Assembly (NCBI GenBank): GCA_947461805.1
Contig: CANHMJ010000012.1
Span: 1-19,585 of the forward strand
Source of the DNA: Burkholderiaceae bacterium
Lineage (GTDB): Bacteria > Pseudomonadota > Gammaproteobacteria > Burkholderiales > Burkholderiaceae
Direction: 5' to 3'
DNA length: 19,585 nucleotides
A model generated the notes under the pieces. The model searched no databases. It saw only the letters and a program-made list of their open reading frames with translations, and was not told the origin of the DNA. Shown piece by piece: positions 1-8,478 of this stretch. A program made the position numbers and the translations under genes. How positions within the stretch are numbered: the first letter of the stretch is position 1; each line of letters begins with the position of its first letter.

Positions 1-203
1 CCACGATAGGTACTACCACCGCCCGACGACTCTGCGCCGCTTACAGCCGCATCACCCTTGCCTTTGAGCTCGAGCATTAACTGCTCCACTGGACCGCCTG
101 GAACAAACTGCACTACGGCAAACGTCAAGGTGAGGACGCCAAGCAAGGTTGGAATCATCAGCAAAATGCGTTTAATAATGTAGGAGAGCAGTTGACCGTT
201 CAT
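1..203 (-). CDS. yejB: YejB-type peptide/microcin C ABC transporter permease (N-terminal part)
   Basis: This is the first 67 codons of an inner-membrane permease; the rest lies beyond the left edge. The start MNGQLLSYIIKRILLMIPTL and the following hydrophobic stretch (about residues 12-33) ending in FVPGGPVEQ are typical of the YejB/OppB/DppB permease family, where the first transmembrane helix is followed by a conserved PGGP(V/I) segment. The ATG overlaps the stop codon of the upstream binding-protein gene in an ATGA arrangement, which implies one operon and translational coupling. The family imports oligopeptides, and microcin C in enterobacteria. YejE and YejF partners are expected to follow outside the window. 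The substrate in this organism is not known. Confidence 0.88.
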   Translation of the reverse strand, partial: MNGQLLSYIIKRILLMIPTLLGVLTLTFAVVQFVPGGPVEQLMLELKGKGDAAVSGAESSGGGSTYR

Positions 204-2095
204 TGGGATTTATCCACCTTCCACCAGTTCAATAAAATCCAGGATTCAGCGGTGTAATACAGGGGTGGCTCAGGGTAACGCATCTCTTTTCGAAAGGCTA
301 CACGGTGCGTTGGGTTGTACCACTGGGGAATCACATAGTAACTGTTCCACAGCACCCGATCGAGTGCGCGTGTGGCAGTTTGTAGCTGCGCGCGCGTCTC
401 TGCACGGACAATGGCATCGATCAAGGCATCGACTGCTGGCGAGCGAACGCCAATCACGTTATCCGATCCTTTTTCTTCGGCGGCTTTGCTGCCAAAGCGA
501 TCGTATAACTCGTTCCCAGGACTTTGCGAATCAGGAAAACGAATCGTAGTCATATCAAAGTCGTATTCATTCATGCGCTTTTGATGCAAGGCGAAATCGC
601 TGGTGCGTACATCTACCTTGATACCTAATTTTTCTAAGTTACGCACATACGATGAGATTACCCGTAAAAAGAAGGGGCCATCTTCAACCATCTCAAAGCG
701 AAATGGCTCACCTTTAGCATTACGCAGGGCGCCATCGCGGTATGTCCAACCCGCTTGCGCTAATAAGTCACGCGCTTTAAGTAAATTTTGGCGCAGGCTG
801 CTCGGCTCTACTGTGGTGGGCGGTGGCGGCATCGGCATAAACACGGCATCAGGGACTGATTGGGGATACTGCGCTTTGAGTTTTTGCAACAGCTTTAACT
901 CATCCCCTTCGGGTTTAGCTGGTCCATCAAAATTAGCGCTGAGGTCACTATTCATAAAGTAACTGCTGATGCGGCCATATTGATCGTAAAACAGTTGGCG
1001 ATTGAGCCACTGAAAATCCAGCGCATAACCAAGCGCTTGACGTACGCGCTCATCCTGAAACAAGGGCCTGCGAATATTGACAGCAAAGCCTTGCATGCCG
1101 GCGCCATTGTGATTGATAAAGGCCTTTTTCAATAAGGTGCCATTATTAAATTTGGGTCCAACATAACTCTTCGCCCAATTTTTAGCGCGGTACTCGACCA
1201 AGGCATCAAACTCACCCGCTTTGAATGCCTCTAAGCGCACTGCGTCGTCGGCATAGAGTTTGTAATGTATGCGATCGAAATTGAAAAAGCCGACTCGAAC
1301 ATTCACAGTTTTGCCATCACGATCACCCCAATAGTTTGGGTTGCGCTTGTACACCATCGTCTTACCAGCACGATAGGACTCAATCACATAAGGGCCGCTG
1401 CCAATCGGATGTTCAAACGCCAACTTATCAAACGGGGTGATCGCGCCATCGGGCTTTTTACCCCACGCGCGCGAGAAGATCGGTAACCCACCTACCATCA
1501 CTGGTAGCTCACTGTTAGGGGCTTTAAAGTCAAAACGAATCACGCGCTCCGACACCACGACGGCTTGCTTTACATCGGCATATACCGTTCTAAATTGCGG
1601 ATTAGCTAATTTGCTCATCAAGGTGTCAAAGCTGTGTTTGACGTCTGCAGCCAAAATGGGAGTGTCATCGGAAAAGCGGGCTTCAGGCCGAATCCGAAAG
1701 ACGACCGACATCTTATCGGCTGCGACTGCAATGTCTTCTGCAATCAAACCATAGGCGCTCGATACTTCATCGGCACTCCCTACTGCTAAGGACTCAAACA
1801 TCAACTGGGAAACGCCAGGGGCCGTCACGCCACGCAAGGTAAATGGGTTGAACTTATCAAAACTGGTGCGGCGATCCGGATTAGGCAGGGTTAAAGTGCC
1901 GCCCCGGGGTGCATTAGGATTGACGTAATCAAAATGGGCAAAGCCATCGGCGTACTTGGGCTTGCCGTATTGGGCTATGCCTTGGGCTGCGTCTGCATCT
2001 CCCATCAGGCCGATTGCTGCCATCACCATAAGGGCTGCCATCCGGCCGGAATGTCTCCTGGCAAAAGGCATGAGTAAGGGCAGGTAGCGATCCAT
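200..2095 (-). CDS. yejA: YejA-type periplasmic peptide-binding protein of an ABC transporter
   Basis: The product is an extracellular solute-binding protein, family 5 (SBP_bac_5), and probably delivers oligopeptides to the YejB permease encoded directly after it (ATGA overlap). The N-terminus has an arginine-containing n-region, a hydrophobic core (MAALMVMAAIGLMG) and a likely cleavage after ADA, so export to the periplasm is expected. Just after this comes GFAHFDYVNPNAPRGG, the entry motif characteristic of YejA-like proteins. The C-terminus contains the WYNPTHRVA-like segment usual in the family. The longest frame begins at a GTG at 2122, only 23 bases from the divergent fabI start; ATGs lie at 2095 and 2071. 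No start has a clear ribosome binding site. I chose 2095 because it leaves more room for the divergent promoters. The length of about 630 residues is slightly above the usual 600-620. Confidence 0.9.
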   Translation of the reverse strand: MDRYLPLLMPFARRHSGRMAALMVMAAIGLMGDADAAQGIAQYGKPKYADGFAHFDYVNPNAPRGGTLTLPNPDRRTSFDKFNPFTLRGVTAPGVSQLMFESLAVGSADEVSSAYGLIAEDIAVAADKMSVVFRIRPEARFSDDTPILAADVKHSFDTLMSKLANPQFRTVYADVKQAVVVSERVIRFDFKAPNSELPVMVGGLPIFSRAWGKKPDGAITPFDKLAFEHPIGSGPYVIESYRAGKTMVYKRNPNYWGDRDGKTVNVRVGFFNFDRIHYKLYADDAVRLEAFKAGEFDALVEYRAKNWAKSYVGPKFNNGTLLKKAFINHNGAGMQGFAVNIRRPLFQDERVRQALGYALDFQWLNRQLFYDQYGRISSYFMNSDLSANFDGPAKPEGDELKLLQKLKAQYPQSVPDAVFMPMPPPPTTVEPSSLRQNLLKARDLLAQAGWTYRDGALRNAKGEPFRFEMVEDGPFFLRVISSYVRNLEKLGIKVDVRTSDFALHQKRMNEYDFDMTTIRFPDSQSPGNELYDRFGSKAAEEKGSDNVIGVRSPAVDALIDAIVRAETRAQLQTATRALDRVLWNSYYVIPQWYNPTHRVAFRKEMRYPEPPLYYTAESWILLNWWKVDKSQ

Positions 2096-2144
2096 ATGCC
2101 ACAATTGTAGATAGCAAATCACATTTGAAGCAAAGGATCACATC

Positions 2145-2930
2145 ATGGGCTTTTTATCGGGCAAGCGGATTTTAATCACCGGCCTCCTTTCTAACCGCTC
2201 CATTGCCTATGGCATTGCCAAGGCCTGCCACCGCGAAGGGGCTGAATTGGCCTTTACCTATGTCGGCGATCGCTTCAAGGATCGTGCGGTCGACTTCGCA
2301 AATGAATTCAATTCCAAGCTGATTTTTGACTGCGATGTGGGCAGCGATGAGCAAATTGCGGCCCTATTTACCGATCTGGCCAAAACCTGGCCTCAATTTG
2401 ACGGCTTTGTGCATGCCATTGGCTTTGCTCCGCGTGAAGCCATTGCGGGCGACTTTTTAGAGGGCCTCAGTCGCGAAGGTTTTAAGATTGCCCACGATAT
2501 CTCGGCTTATAGCTTTCCGGCAATGGCAAAAGCGGCATTACCCATGCTCAAACCCAATGGCGCACTGCTGACCTTGACCTATTTAGGCTCGATGCGCAAT
2601 GTGCCGAACTACAACACCATGGGTTTAGCAAAAGCTTCCCTCGAGGCATCGGTGCGCTACCTTGCTGGATCACTCGGGCCCAAAGGCATTCGGGTGAATG
2701 GCATTTCAGCAGGACCGATCAAAACCTTGGCTGCCTCTGGCATCAAAGGCTTTGGCAAAATTCTGAGCGCGGTCGAAGCCACTGCACCGCTACGCCGTAA
2801 TGTCTCGATTGATGATGTCGGCAATGCAGCGTCTTTCTTGATGTCGGATCTTGCCAATGGCATTACTGCTGAAATCATTTACGTAGACAACGGCTTTAGC
2901 CAAGTCGTTGGTGGTATGGACGAGGCTTGA
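2145..2930 (+). CDS. fabI: Enoyl-[acyl-carrier-protein] reductase (NADH), FabI
   Basis: This enzyme catalyses the last reduction of each fatty-acid elongation cycle, trans-2-enoyl-ACP to acyl-ACP, using NADH in the cytoplasm. It is 261 residues, the normal FabI length. The short-chain dehydrogenase fold is clear: ITGLLSNRSIAYGIA at the N-terminus is the FabI-type nucleotide-binding loop. The catalytic set falls at the same numbers as in E. coli: Tyr146 (LTYLG), Tyr156 (PNYN) and Lys163 (GLAKAS). Gly93 (AIGFAP), the position at which triclosan-resistance changes occur in E. coli, is the sensitive-type glycine. An AAAGGA ribosome binding site lies seven bases before the ATG. The gene diverges from the yejA-like gene and its stop overlaps the start of chrA. 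Confidence 0.97.
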   Translation: MGFLSGKRILITGLLSNRSIAYGIAKACHREGAELAFTYVGDRFKDRAVDFANEFNSKLIFDCDVGSDEQIAALFTDLAKTWPQFDGFVHAIGFAPREAIAGDFLEGLSREGFKIAHDISAYSFPAMAKAALPMLKPNGALLTLTYLGSMRNVPNYNTMGLAKASLEASVRYLAGSLGPKGIRVNGISAGPIKTLAASGIKGFGKILSAVEATAPLRRNVSIDDVGNAASFLMSDLANGITAEIIYVDNGFSQVVGGMDEA

Positions 2931-4246
2931 AGGTTCCGCTCACCGAGGCCCTGTGGTTTTGGACTAAGCTAGGCTTTATTAGCTTTGGTGGGCCCGCGGG
3001 TCAAATCGCAGTTCTGCATACGGAGTTAGTTGAAAAGCGCCGCTGGATTTCGGAACGGCGCTTTTTACATGCGCTGAACTATTGCATGCTGCTGCCCGGA
3101 CCAGAGGCGCAGCAATTGGTTACTTACATCGGCTGGTTAATGCACCGCAGTGTTGGCGGTATTTTGGCCGGGGTCCTCTTCGTACTGCCTTCCTTATTGA
3201 TCCTCATTGGCCTGGGCTGGGTCTATCTGACGTTTGGTCAGACCCCCTGGATCGCCGCCCTCTTTTTTGGCATCAAGCCTGCGGTAACTGCGATCGTCTT
3301 ATATGCCGCTCTCAAGATTGGTCGGCGAGCACTTGCGCACCGCGTCCTGTGGTTCATTAGCGGCCTCTCGTTTATTGCCATCTTTGTTTTTAATATTCCC
3401 TTTCCAGTCATTGTGATCTGCGCCGCCCTGATTGGTGTTTGGGGCGGGAAAAAATACCCTGCTATTTTTAGCCCGAAGGCGCGCACCATTGACACGGTTA
3501 CTGCACAGGGAAGTGGTGATGCCATCATTGGCGATGGCACACCCACTCCAGTGCATGCCATTTTTAATCTTCGCAGCTCGCTGAAAAAGGGCGCTGTGGG
3601 TGCGCTGTTATGGACTCTGCCGATCACGCTTCTCATTCTCTTTTTTGGCTGGAAAGCCCTCTACCCCCAGCTGGCTTGGTTTTTCACCAAAGCTGCCTTG
3701 CTCACGTTTGGCGGTGCATACGCAGTACTGCCATACGTCTACCAAGGTGCAGTCGAACACTACCAGTGGGTCACCGCCAGTCAAATGATTGACGGTCTTG
3801 CCTTAGGAGAGGCCACACCCGGGCCGCTCATTATGGTGCTTGCGTTTGTTGCTTATATTGCAGGGCACGTACAAGCAACGCTCGGGCCAGATATGGCTTT
3901 TTGGAGTGGCGCTGTAGCGGCGTGCATTGCTACTTGGTTTACTTTTTTACCGTCTTTCTTGTTCATCTTGATTGGTGGGCCATTGATTGAGTCAACCCAC
4001 GGCAAGTTAGGCTTTACTGCACCCCTGACCGCGATCACCGCTGCGGTGGTTGGCGTGATTGTGAACTTGGGTCTATTTTTTGCCTACCACGTGTTCTTTC
4101 CTGCTGGCTTTGCCGGGACGATATCAATACCATCGGTGTTGATTTGCGCAGCAGCGGCCATTGCTCTTATACGCTTTCAGCTGGGCATTATGACGGTCTT
4201 AGCTGGCGCCGCGTTTACTGGGCTTTTCTTGGGCTGGCTGGGATAA
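2927..4246 (+). CDS. chrA: Chromate transporter family protein (ChrA, two-domain form)
   Basis: The protein is a 439-residue polytopic membrane protein of the CHR superfamily in the long form with two homologous halves. In the first half FGGP is at residues 20-23 and LPGPEAQQL at 56-64. In the second half FGGAYAVLP starts at 261 and ATPGPL is at 296-301. These paired motifs are diagnostic of ChrA. The family exports chromate in characterised members, but many chromosomal homologues have no tested substrate. The start is a TTG that overlaps the fabI stop in TTGA, with GAGG just upstream. The next in-frame ATG lies beyond the first conserved motif, so the TTG start is well supported. Coupling to fabI is probably positional rather than functional. 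Confidence 0.93.
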   Translation: MKVPLTEALWFWTKLGFISFGGPAGQIAVLHTELVEKRRWISERRFLHALNYCMLLPGPEAQQLVTYIGWLMHRSVGGILAGVLFVLPSLLILIGLGWVYLTFGQTPWIAALFFGIKPAVTAIVLYAALKIGRRALAHRVLWFISGLSFIAIFVFNIPFPVIVICAALIGVWGGKKYPAIFSPKARTIDTVTAQGSGDAIIGDGTPTPVHAIFNLRSSLKKGAVGALLWTLPITLLILFFGWKALYPQLAWFFTKAALLTFGGAYAVLPYVYQGAVEHYQWVTASQMIDGLALGEATPGPLIMVLAFVAYIAGHVQATLGPDMAFWSGAVAACIATWFTFLPSFLFILIGGPLIESTHGKLGFTAPLTAITAAVVGVIVNLGLFFAYHVFFPAGFAGTISIPSVLICAAAAIALIRFQLGIMTVLAGAAFTGLFLGWLG

Positions 4247-4286
4247 AAGCGCATCAAAACTCGCTCGCCCATTGCATAATAGGGTG

Positions 4287-5162
4287 ATGCGAATCGAAGA
4301 TCAAACCATTAAACACCTGCAGGAATGGATTGGTAAATCCGAATCCATCCGAGATACCGTCACTGCTGCGCCAGTCAGAGCACTCTCAGCCACATTGGAT
4401 CGACCCGACCCAATGCCAACGATGGGGACTTTCTTACCCGAGCTCTGGCACTGGCTTTATTTTTTACCCCATGCCCGCCAATCGGAAATTGGACCTGATG
4501 GTCACCCCAAGCGCGGTGGTTTTTTACCGCCAGTACCGTTACCTCGCCGCATGTGGGCTGGCGGTCGACTTGAGTGGATTAAGCCGCTGGCAGTCGGCGA
4601 TGCGATTGAACGCACTTCCACAATCCAATCGGTCACGCATAAATCGGGGCGTACAGGCGACTTAATCTTCGTACTAGTTCGCCATGAAATTAGCAATGCA
4701 TCGGGCCTTGCCTTGACGGAAGAGCACGACATTGTCTTCCGTGATGCACCCGCACCCGATGACAAACCGGTTGCACCAAGCGCAGCACCAACCGATGCCA
4801 CCTGGACCAAGGCCATCAATCCCGATGATGTCTTGCTGTTCCGTTACTCCGCCCTCACCTTTAATGGCCATCGCATTCATTACGATCGGCGTTACGTTAC
4901 GGCGGTGGAAGGCTATCCAGGCCTCATCGTCCATGGTCCTTTGATTGCGACCCTTTTGGTTGACTTAGTACGCCAATCCATTCCAGGATCTACATTGAAA
5001 CGCTTTGAGTTTCGTGCAATCCGGCCGACCTTTGACATCAACCCCTTCTCTGTTTCAGCTACCCCAGACTTGGCGCTTGATCCCAGTGGTAAGACCATTC
5101 GGGTCTGGGCACAGGATCACGAAGGGTGGTTAACGATGCAAGCGACAGCGGTGCTGAATTAG
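4287..5162 (+). CDS. MaoC/HTD2-type acyl-CoA hydratase (mesaconyl-C4-CoA/itaconyl-CoA hydratase-like)
   Basis: The protein of about 291 residues has an N-terminal FAS1-dehydratase-like half and a C-terminal hot-dog MaoC-like half. The segment FRYSALTFNGHRIHYDRRYV followed by EGYPGLIVHGPL is typical of the HTD2/3-methylfumaryl-CoA/mesaconyl-C4-CoA hydratase group. It resembles a degenerate hydratase-2 motif, with the conserved acidic residue and histidine in the NGHRIHYD region as likely catalytic residues (inference). Such enzymes add water to an unsaturated dicarboxylyl-CoA, giving for example citramalyl-CoA. The next gene starts one base after the stop, and a CitE-type lyase that could cleave the product follows. 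The start is uncertain: a TTG at 4272, a GTG at 4284 and the ATG at 4287 are in frame and none has a good ribosome binding site. The exact substrate cannot be read from the sequence. Confidence 0.85.
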   Translation: MRIEDQTIKHLQEWIGKSESIRDTVTAAPVRALSATLDRPDPMPTMGTFLPELWHWLYFLPHARQSEIGPDGHPKRGGFLPPVPLPRRMWAGGRLEWIKPLAVGDAIERTSTIQSVTHKSGRTGDLIFVLVRHEISNASGLALTEEHDIVFRDAPAPDDKPVAPSAAPTDATWTKAINPDDVLLFRYSALTFNGHRIHYDRRYVTAVEGYPGLIVHGPLIATLLVDLVRQSIPGSTLKRFEFRAIRPTFDINPFSVSATPDLALDPSGKTIRVWAQDHEGWLTMQATAVLN

Positions 5163-5163
5163 T

Positions 5164-6531
5164 ATGAGCGCGATTCATTACTCCAAGGTCTTAGCTGAAT
5201 TTGCGGCAACACTCAAGCCAGCGGATATTCCGCAAGAGGTAATGCGCCGCGGCGAAGATTTGCTCGTGGATTGGTTTGGCTCTGCCGTTGCCGGTAAAGG
5301 CGCTGCCCCAGTCGAAATCCTGACCCGCTTTGCCGAACAAATGGGGCCAAGTGGCGGCCCATCGGAAATCTTGGTTCACCGCAGCAGCAGTAGTCCCTAT
5401 TTAGCAGCAATGTCCAATGCGGCGGCATCGCATGTGGTTGAGCAAGACGATTTACACAATAGCTCGGTATTTCATCCAGCAACCGTCGTGTTCTCTCCTG
5501 CACTGGCCTGTGCCCAAGCACTCGGCCGCTCGGGCACTGAGTTTCTGACGGCGGCAATAGCGGGTTATGAAGTCGGTATTCGCGTGGGTGAGTTTTTGGG
5601 TCGCTCCCACTACAAAATATTTCACACCACCGGCACTGCAGGCTCCTTAGCATCGGCTGCTGCAGTGGGTCATCTTCTAAAACTCAGTCCAGAGCAAATG
5701 CTGCACGCATTTGGTTCCGCCGGAACCCAATCCGCCGGTCTTTGGGAATTCTTGCGCGACGCTGCAGACTCGAAGCAACTGCACACCGCACATGCCGCCG
5801 GAACCGGATTGATGTCTGCCTACCTGGCGCAAGCAGGATTTACTGGAGCGCAGCACATCTTGGAAGGCAAGCAGGGCCTAGCCGCCGGAATGTCAAGCGA
5901 CGCCGATTCCAACTGCCTGATTGATCGCCTCGGCGAGCGTTGGGCGAGCGCAGAGACTAGCTTTAAGTACCATGCTTCTTGCCGCCATACCCACCCTGCT
6001 GCCGATGCGCTCTTACATACAATGCAGTCGAATCGCATTCAGGCGCAGGATATTGATCGCATCATTACGCATGTCCACCAAGGGGCGATTGATGTCTTAG
6101 GTCCAGTTACCCATCCTGCCACTGTGCACCAATCGAAGTTCTCGATGGGCACGGTGCTGGCGATCATTGCGCATTATCAATTTGCGGGCCTCCAGGAATT
6201 TGCCGACCACTTTAGCGATCCTGAAATCGGTGCCTTGCGCGATCGGGTCACGATGGAACTCGATCCTGAGATTGATGCGGCCTACCCCAAGAGTTGGATC
6301 GGTAAGGTAACCGTGACTCTGAAGGACGGACGCCAATTGCATGGCCGTGTCGATGAGCCCAAGGGTGATCCTGGCAATACGCTATCGCGCGCTGAGATTA
6401 CCGATAAGGCATTGCGCTTAGCGGCCTTCAGTGGCGGCGCTACCCCACTTGAGATGACCAGCGCGATCGATGCACTGTGGAATATCCGTAATCAAACCAA
6501 GGTCGGTTTTTTTCTTAGTCCACAAACATGA
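5164..6531 (+). CDS. MmgE/PrpD family protein (2-methylcitrate dehydratase / cis-aconitate decarboxylase-like)
   Basis: The protein has 455 residues, the usual length for the MmgE/PrpD family, which includes 2-methylcitrate dehydratase, cis-aconitate decarboxylase and iminodisuccinate epimerase. Candidate active-site residues are kept: Asp95/Asp96 and His104 in QDDLHNSSVFHPA, His154 in FHTTGT, Lys204 and His207 in SKQLHTAHAAG, and Lys268 in FKYHASCRHTHPAADA. From memory of the family, these match the acidic, histidine and lysine positions of cis-aconitate decarboxylase. The gene is one base after the hydratase and overlaps the lyase by ATGA, so it belongs to the same operon. Family membership is secure, but the reaction is not. 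A role on a C5-C7 di- or tricarboxylate is inferred from the neighbours. Confidence 0.9.
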   Translation: MSAIHYSKVLAEFAATLKPADIPQEVMRRGEDLLVDWFGSAVAGKGAAPVEILTRFAEQMGPSGGPSEILVHRSSSSPYLAAMSNAAASHVVEQDDLHNSSVFHPATVVFSPALACAQALGRSGTEFLTAAIAGYEVGIRVGEFLGRSHYKIFHTTGTAGSLASAAAVGHLLKLSPEQMLHAFGSAGTQSAGLWEFLRDAADSKQLHTAHAAGTGLMSAYLAQAGFTGAQHILEGKQGLAAGMSSDADSNCLIDRLGERWASAETSFKYHASCRHTHPAADALLHTMQSNRIQAQDIDRIITHVHQGAIDVLGPVTHPATVHQSKFSMGTVLAIIAHYQFAGLQEFADHFSDPEIGALRDRVTMELDPEIDAAYPKSWIGKVTVTLKDGRQLHGRVDEPKGDPGNTLSRAEITDKALRLAAFSGGATPLEMTSAIDALWNIRNQTKVGFFLSPQT

Positions 6532-7382
6532 ATGCCATGAACCCGATTGATAATCCCATTGGCTATGCCAGTACTTTTTTATTTGTTCCGGGTAATCGGC
6601 CCGAGCGATTTTCCAAAGCCCTGGGTAGCGGCGCCCACGCCATCATCATTGATTTAGAAGATGCCGTAGCGGAAGAAGATAAAGCAGCGGCTCGCTCGGC
6701 TATTCAGAAAGCATGGCCTGGTTTTTCATCTGAGGAGCGCCAGCGTATTGTGATTCGTTCGAATGCACCCGGTACGCGCTTTTATGGCGAAGACCTAATG
6801 CTGGCAGAAGAACTTGATATTGCTTGCTTACTTATTCCCAAAAGTGAATCGATTGACCAGATTAATGGTGCGGCAGAGGTCTTGCCCGCTACCGCCATCA
6901 TCCCCATGATTGAAACCGCACGCGGTCTACAACAGATTGATGCAATCGCCAGTGCCCAGCAAGTGATTCGCTTGGCACTCGGTAACATTGATTTGCAAGC
7001 CGATCTTGGTATGGTGTGCGATGCACAAGAGACTGAATTACAAGTGGCGCGCTTTCAGCTGGTCTTGGCCTCGCGCCTCGCTGAAATAGCCCCGCCCATA
7101 GATGGCGTCACTACCGCAACCGATGATATCGACCGCATTACTGCCGATGCACTGCGGGGAAAAAGGCTCGGCTTTGGTGGAAAGCTCTGCATTCATCCGG
7201 CGCAAGTCCCTATCGTTTCTAAGGCATTTACACCCACCGAGGAGGAGTTGCGCTGGTCAAATCAAGTGATTGAAGCCGATAAAGCCTCGAAAGGTGGGGT
7301 AGTGAAGCTAAACGGCCGTATGATTGACCGTCCCGTCGTTCTTTTGGCCAAACGTCTGTTGGTGCTTGCTGGTAAACACTAA
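6528..7382 (+). CDS. HpcH/HpaI (CitE-type) acyl-CoA lyase
   Basis: The 284-residue protein is a CitE-like TIM-barrel lyase, a group that includes citramalyl-CoA, malyl-CoA and citryl-CoA lyases. Visible hallmarks are FLFVPGNRPERF (residues 17-28, CoA-side loop), IIDLEDAV (40-47), IRSNAP with Arg77, the likely Mg2+ ligands Glu129 in MIETARG and Asp155 in LGNIDLQADLG, and the C-terminal GFGGKLCIHPAQV. The start ATG overlaps the PrpD-like stop in ATGA; a second ATG lies three codons further in. With the upstream hydratase, the plausible chemistry is hydration of an unsaturated C5-acyl-CoA and cleavage to acetyl-CoA plus pyruvate, as in itaconate degradation. The CoA-transferase that would activate the acid is not in the window. 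Confidence 0.9.
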   Translation: MNAMNPIDNPIGYASTFLFVPGNRPERFSKALGSGAHAIIIDLEDAVAEEDKAAARSAIQKAWPGFSSEERQRIVIRSNAPGTRFYGEDLMLAEELDIACLLIPKSESIDQINGAAEVLPATAIIPMIETARGLQQIDAIASAQQVIRLALGNIDLQADLGMVCDAQETELQVARFQLVLASRLAEIAPPIDGVTTATDDIDRITADALRGKRLGFGGKLCIHPAQVPIVSKAFTPTEEELRWSNQVIEADKASKGGVVKLNGRMIDRPVVLLAKRLLVLAGKH

Positions 7383-7431
7383 TGCCCCAGTAGATAACGG
7401 AAATGGCAAAATCACAGGGCATTAAAAAACT

Positions 7432-7435
7432 GGAG
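7432..7435 (+). promoter_or_regulatory. Ribosome binding site that fixes the Bug protein start
   Basis: GGAG lies six bases upstream of the ATG at 7442. It selects this start over the in-frame upstream ATG at 7403, which has no comparable site and would add 13 residues before the signal peptide. Confidence 0.7.
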
Positions 7436-7441
7436 ACCCCA

Positions 7442-8437
7442 ATGAAATTCAAGAAAACCGTACTAGCTGGATTTGCTGCCATCATCAGCGCCAGTGCATT
7501 AATTAGTAGCAACGTTGCTACTGCACAAAGTAAGTGGCCTGATAACAAGCCAATTAGCCTAATTGTTCCGTTCGCAGCTGGCGGCCCTACTGACATCGTA
7601 GCCCGCTTACTTGCTGTTCCAATGGGCAAATCCTTGGGTACCACCGTGATTGTTGAGAATGCTCCCGGTGCCGGCGGCACAGTAGCTTCCGCTAAAGTAG
7701 CGCGCGCTGCACCAGACGGTTACACCATTTATCTGCACCACATGGGCATGGCTACAGCACAAGCGCTGTACGACAAGCTGCCATACGATCCGCTCGTCGA
7801 TTTTGAGTACATCGGTCAAGTGGTTGATGTGCCTATGCTCCTTTTAGCGCGCAAGAATTTCCCACCCAACAACTATAAAGAGCTCGAGGCCTATATTAAG
7901 GCCAACGGCAATAAAGTAACCATGGGTAATGCTGGTCCTGGCGCAGTATCGCAGTTGTGCGGTTTGATGTTCCAAAGCCGTTTGGGCGTGCGCTTGACGA
8001 ACATTCCTTACAAAGGCACCGGTCCAGCATTGACCGATTTGATGGGCGGTCAGATCGACTTGTTGTGCGATCAAACAACCCAAACGATCAGCGTTGTTAA
8101 AGACAATCGCGTCAAGGTATACGGCACCACCACACCGAAGCGTTTGTCCGCACTTCCAGACGTTCCAACCTTGGATCAGGCTGGCTTAAAAGGCTTTGAA
8201 GTAAAGGTATGGCATGGCATGTACACACCTAAGAATGTTCCACAGGCTATCCAAACCAGACTCAATACTGCCCTCAAAGCTGCGTTGAACGATCCGGATG
8301 TGAAGAAGCGTTTGGCTGATTCGAATATTGACGTTGTGTCAATGGACAAAGTTAGTGCGAACGGCCTCAAGACCCACCTCGATAGCGAGATCAATAAATG
8401 GGGTCCTGTGATTCGTAAAGCGAATATTCCAGACTAA
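7442..8437 (+). CDS. Bug/TctC-type tripartite tricarboxylate transporter substrate-binding protein
   Basis: The 331-residue protein has a clear Sec signal peptide (KFKK n-region, hydrophobic core, cleavage near residue 29 in ATAQS). The Bug-family ligand loops follow: VPFAAGGPTDIVAR, then ENAPGAGGTVASAKVARAAPDGY, and later NIPYKGTGPALTDLMGGQIDL. Bug proteins bind organic acids or related small molecules in the periplasm, and in Burkholderiales they are often encoded apart from any membrane component. The gene follows the acyl-CoA lyase by 59 bases and is closed by a terminator, so it is probably the last gene of the operon. Its ligand is most likely the acid degraded by the upstream enzymes (inference). 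No TctA/TctB permease is visible here. Confidence 0.93.
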   Translation: MKFKKTVLAGFAAIISASALISSNVATAQSKWPDNKPISLIVPFAAGGPTDIVARLLAVPMGKSLGTTVIVENAPGAGGTVASAKVARAAPDGYTIYLHHMGMATAQALYDKLPYDPLVDFEYIGQVVDVPMLLLARKNFPPNNYKELEAYIKANGNKVTMGNAGPGAVSQLCGLMFQSRLGVRLTNIPYKGTGPALTDLMGGQIDLLCDQTTQTISVVKDNRVKVYGTTTPKRLSALPDVPTLDQAGLKGFEVKVWHGMYTPKNVPQAIQTRLNTALKAALNDPDVKKRLADSNIDVVSMDKVSANGLKTHLDSEINKWGPVIRKANIPD

Positions 8438-8478
8438 GCATTTTCATAGTCAGCGGATTTTATTTCCGTGGGAAAAAC

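Noticed and set aside
603..962. 119-codon plus-strand open frame
   Set aside because: It lies fully antisense inside the YejA-like gene, has no recognisable domain and no ribosome binding site; it is a shadow frame.
3238..3636. 132-codon minus-strand open frame
   Set aside because: It is antisense within chrA, whose paired motifs are clear; composition looks like reverse reading of a membrane protein.
5213..5653. 146-codon minus-strand open frame
   Set aside because: It is antisense inside the MmgE/PrpD gene with no family match and many Cys, His, Trp and Arg residues, as expected of a shadow frame.
7228..7680. 150-codon minus-strand open frame spanning the lyase-Bug junction
   Set aside because: Both underlying genes are well supported, and the frame has no ribosome binding site or recognisable motif.
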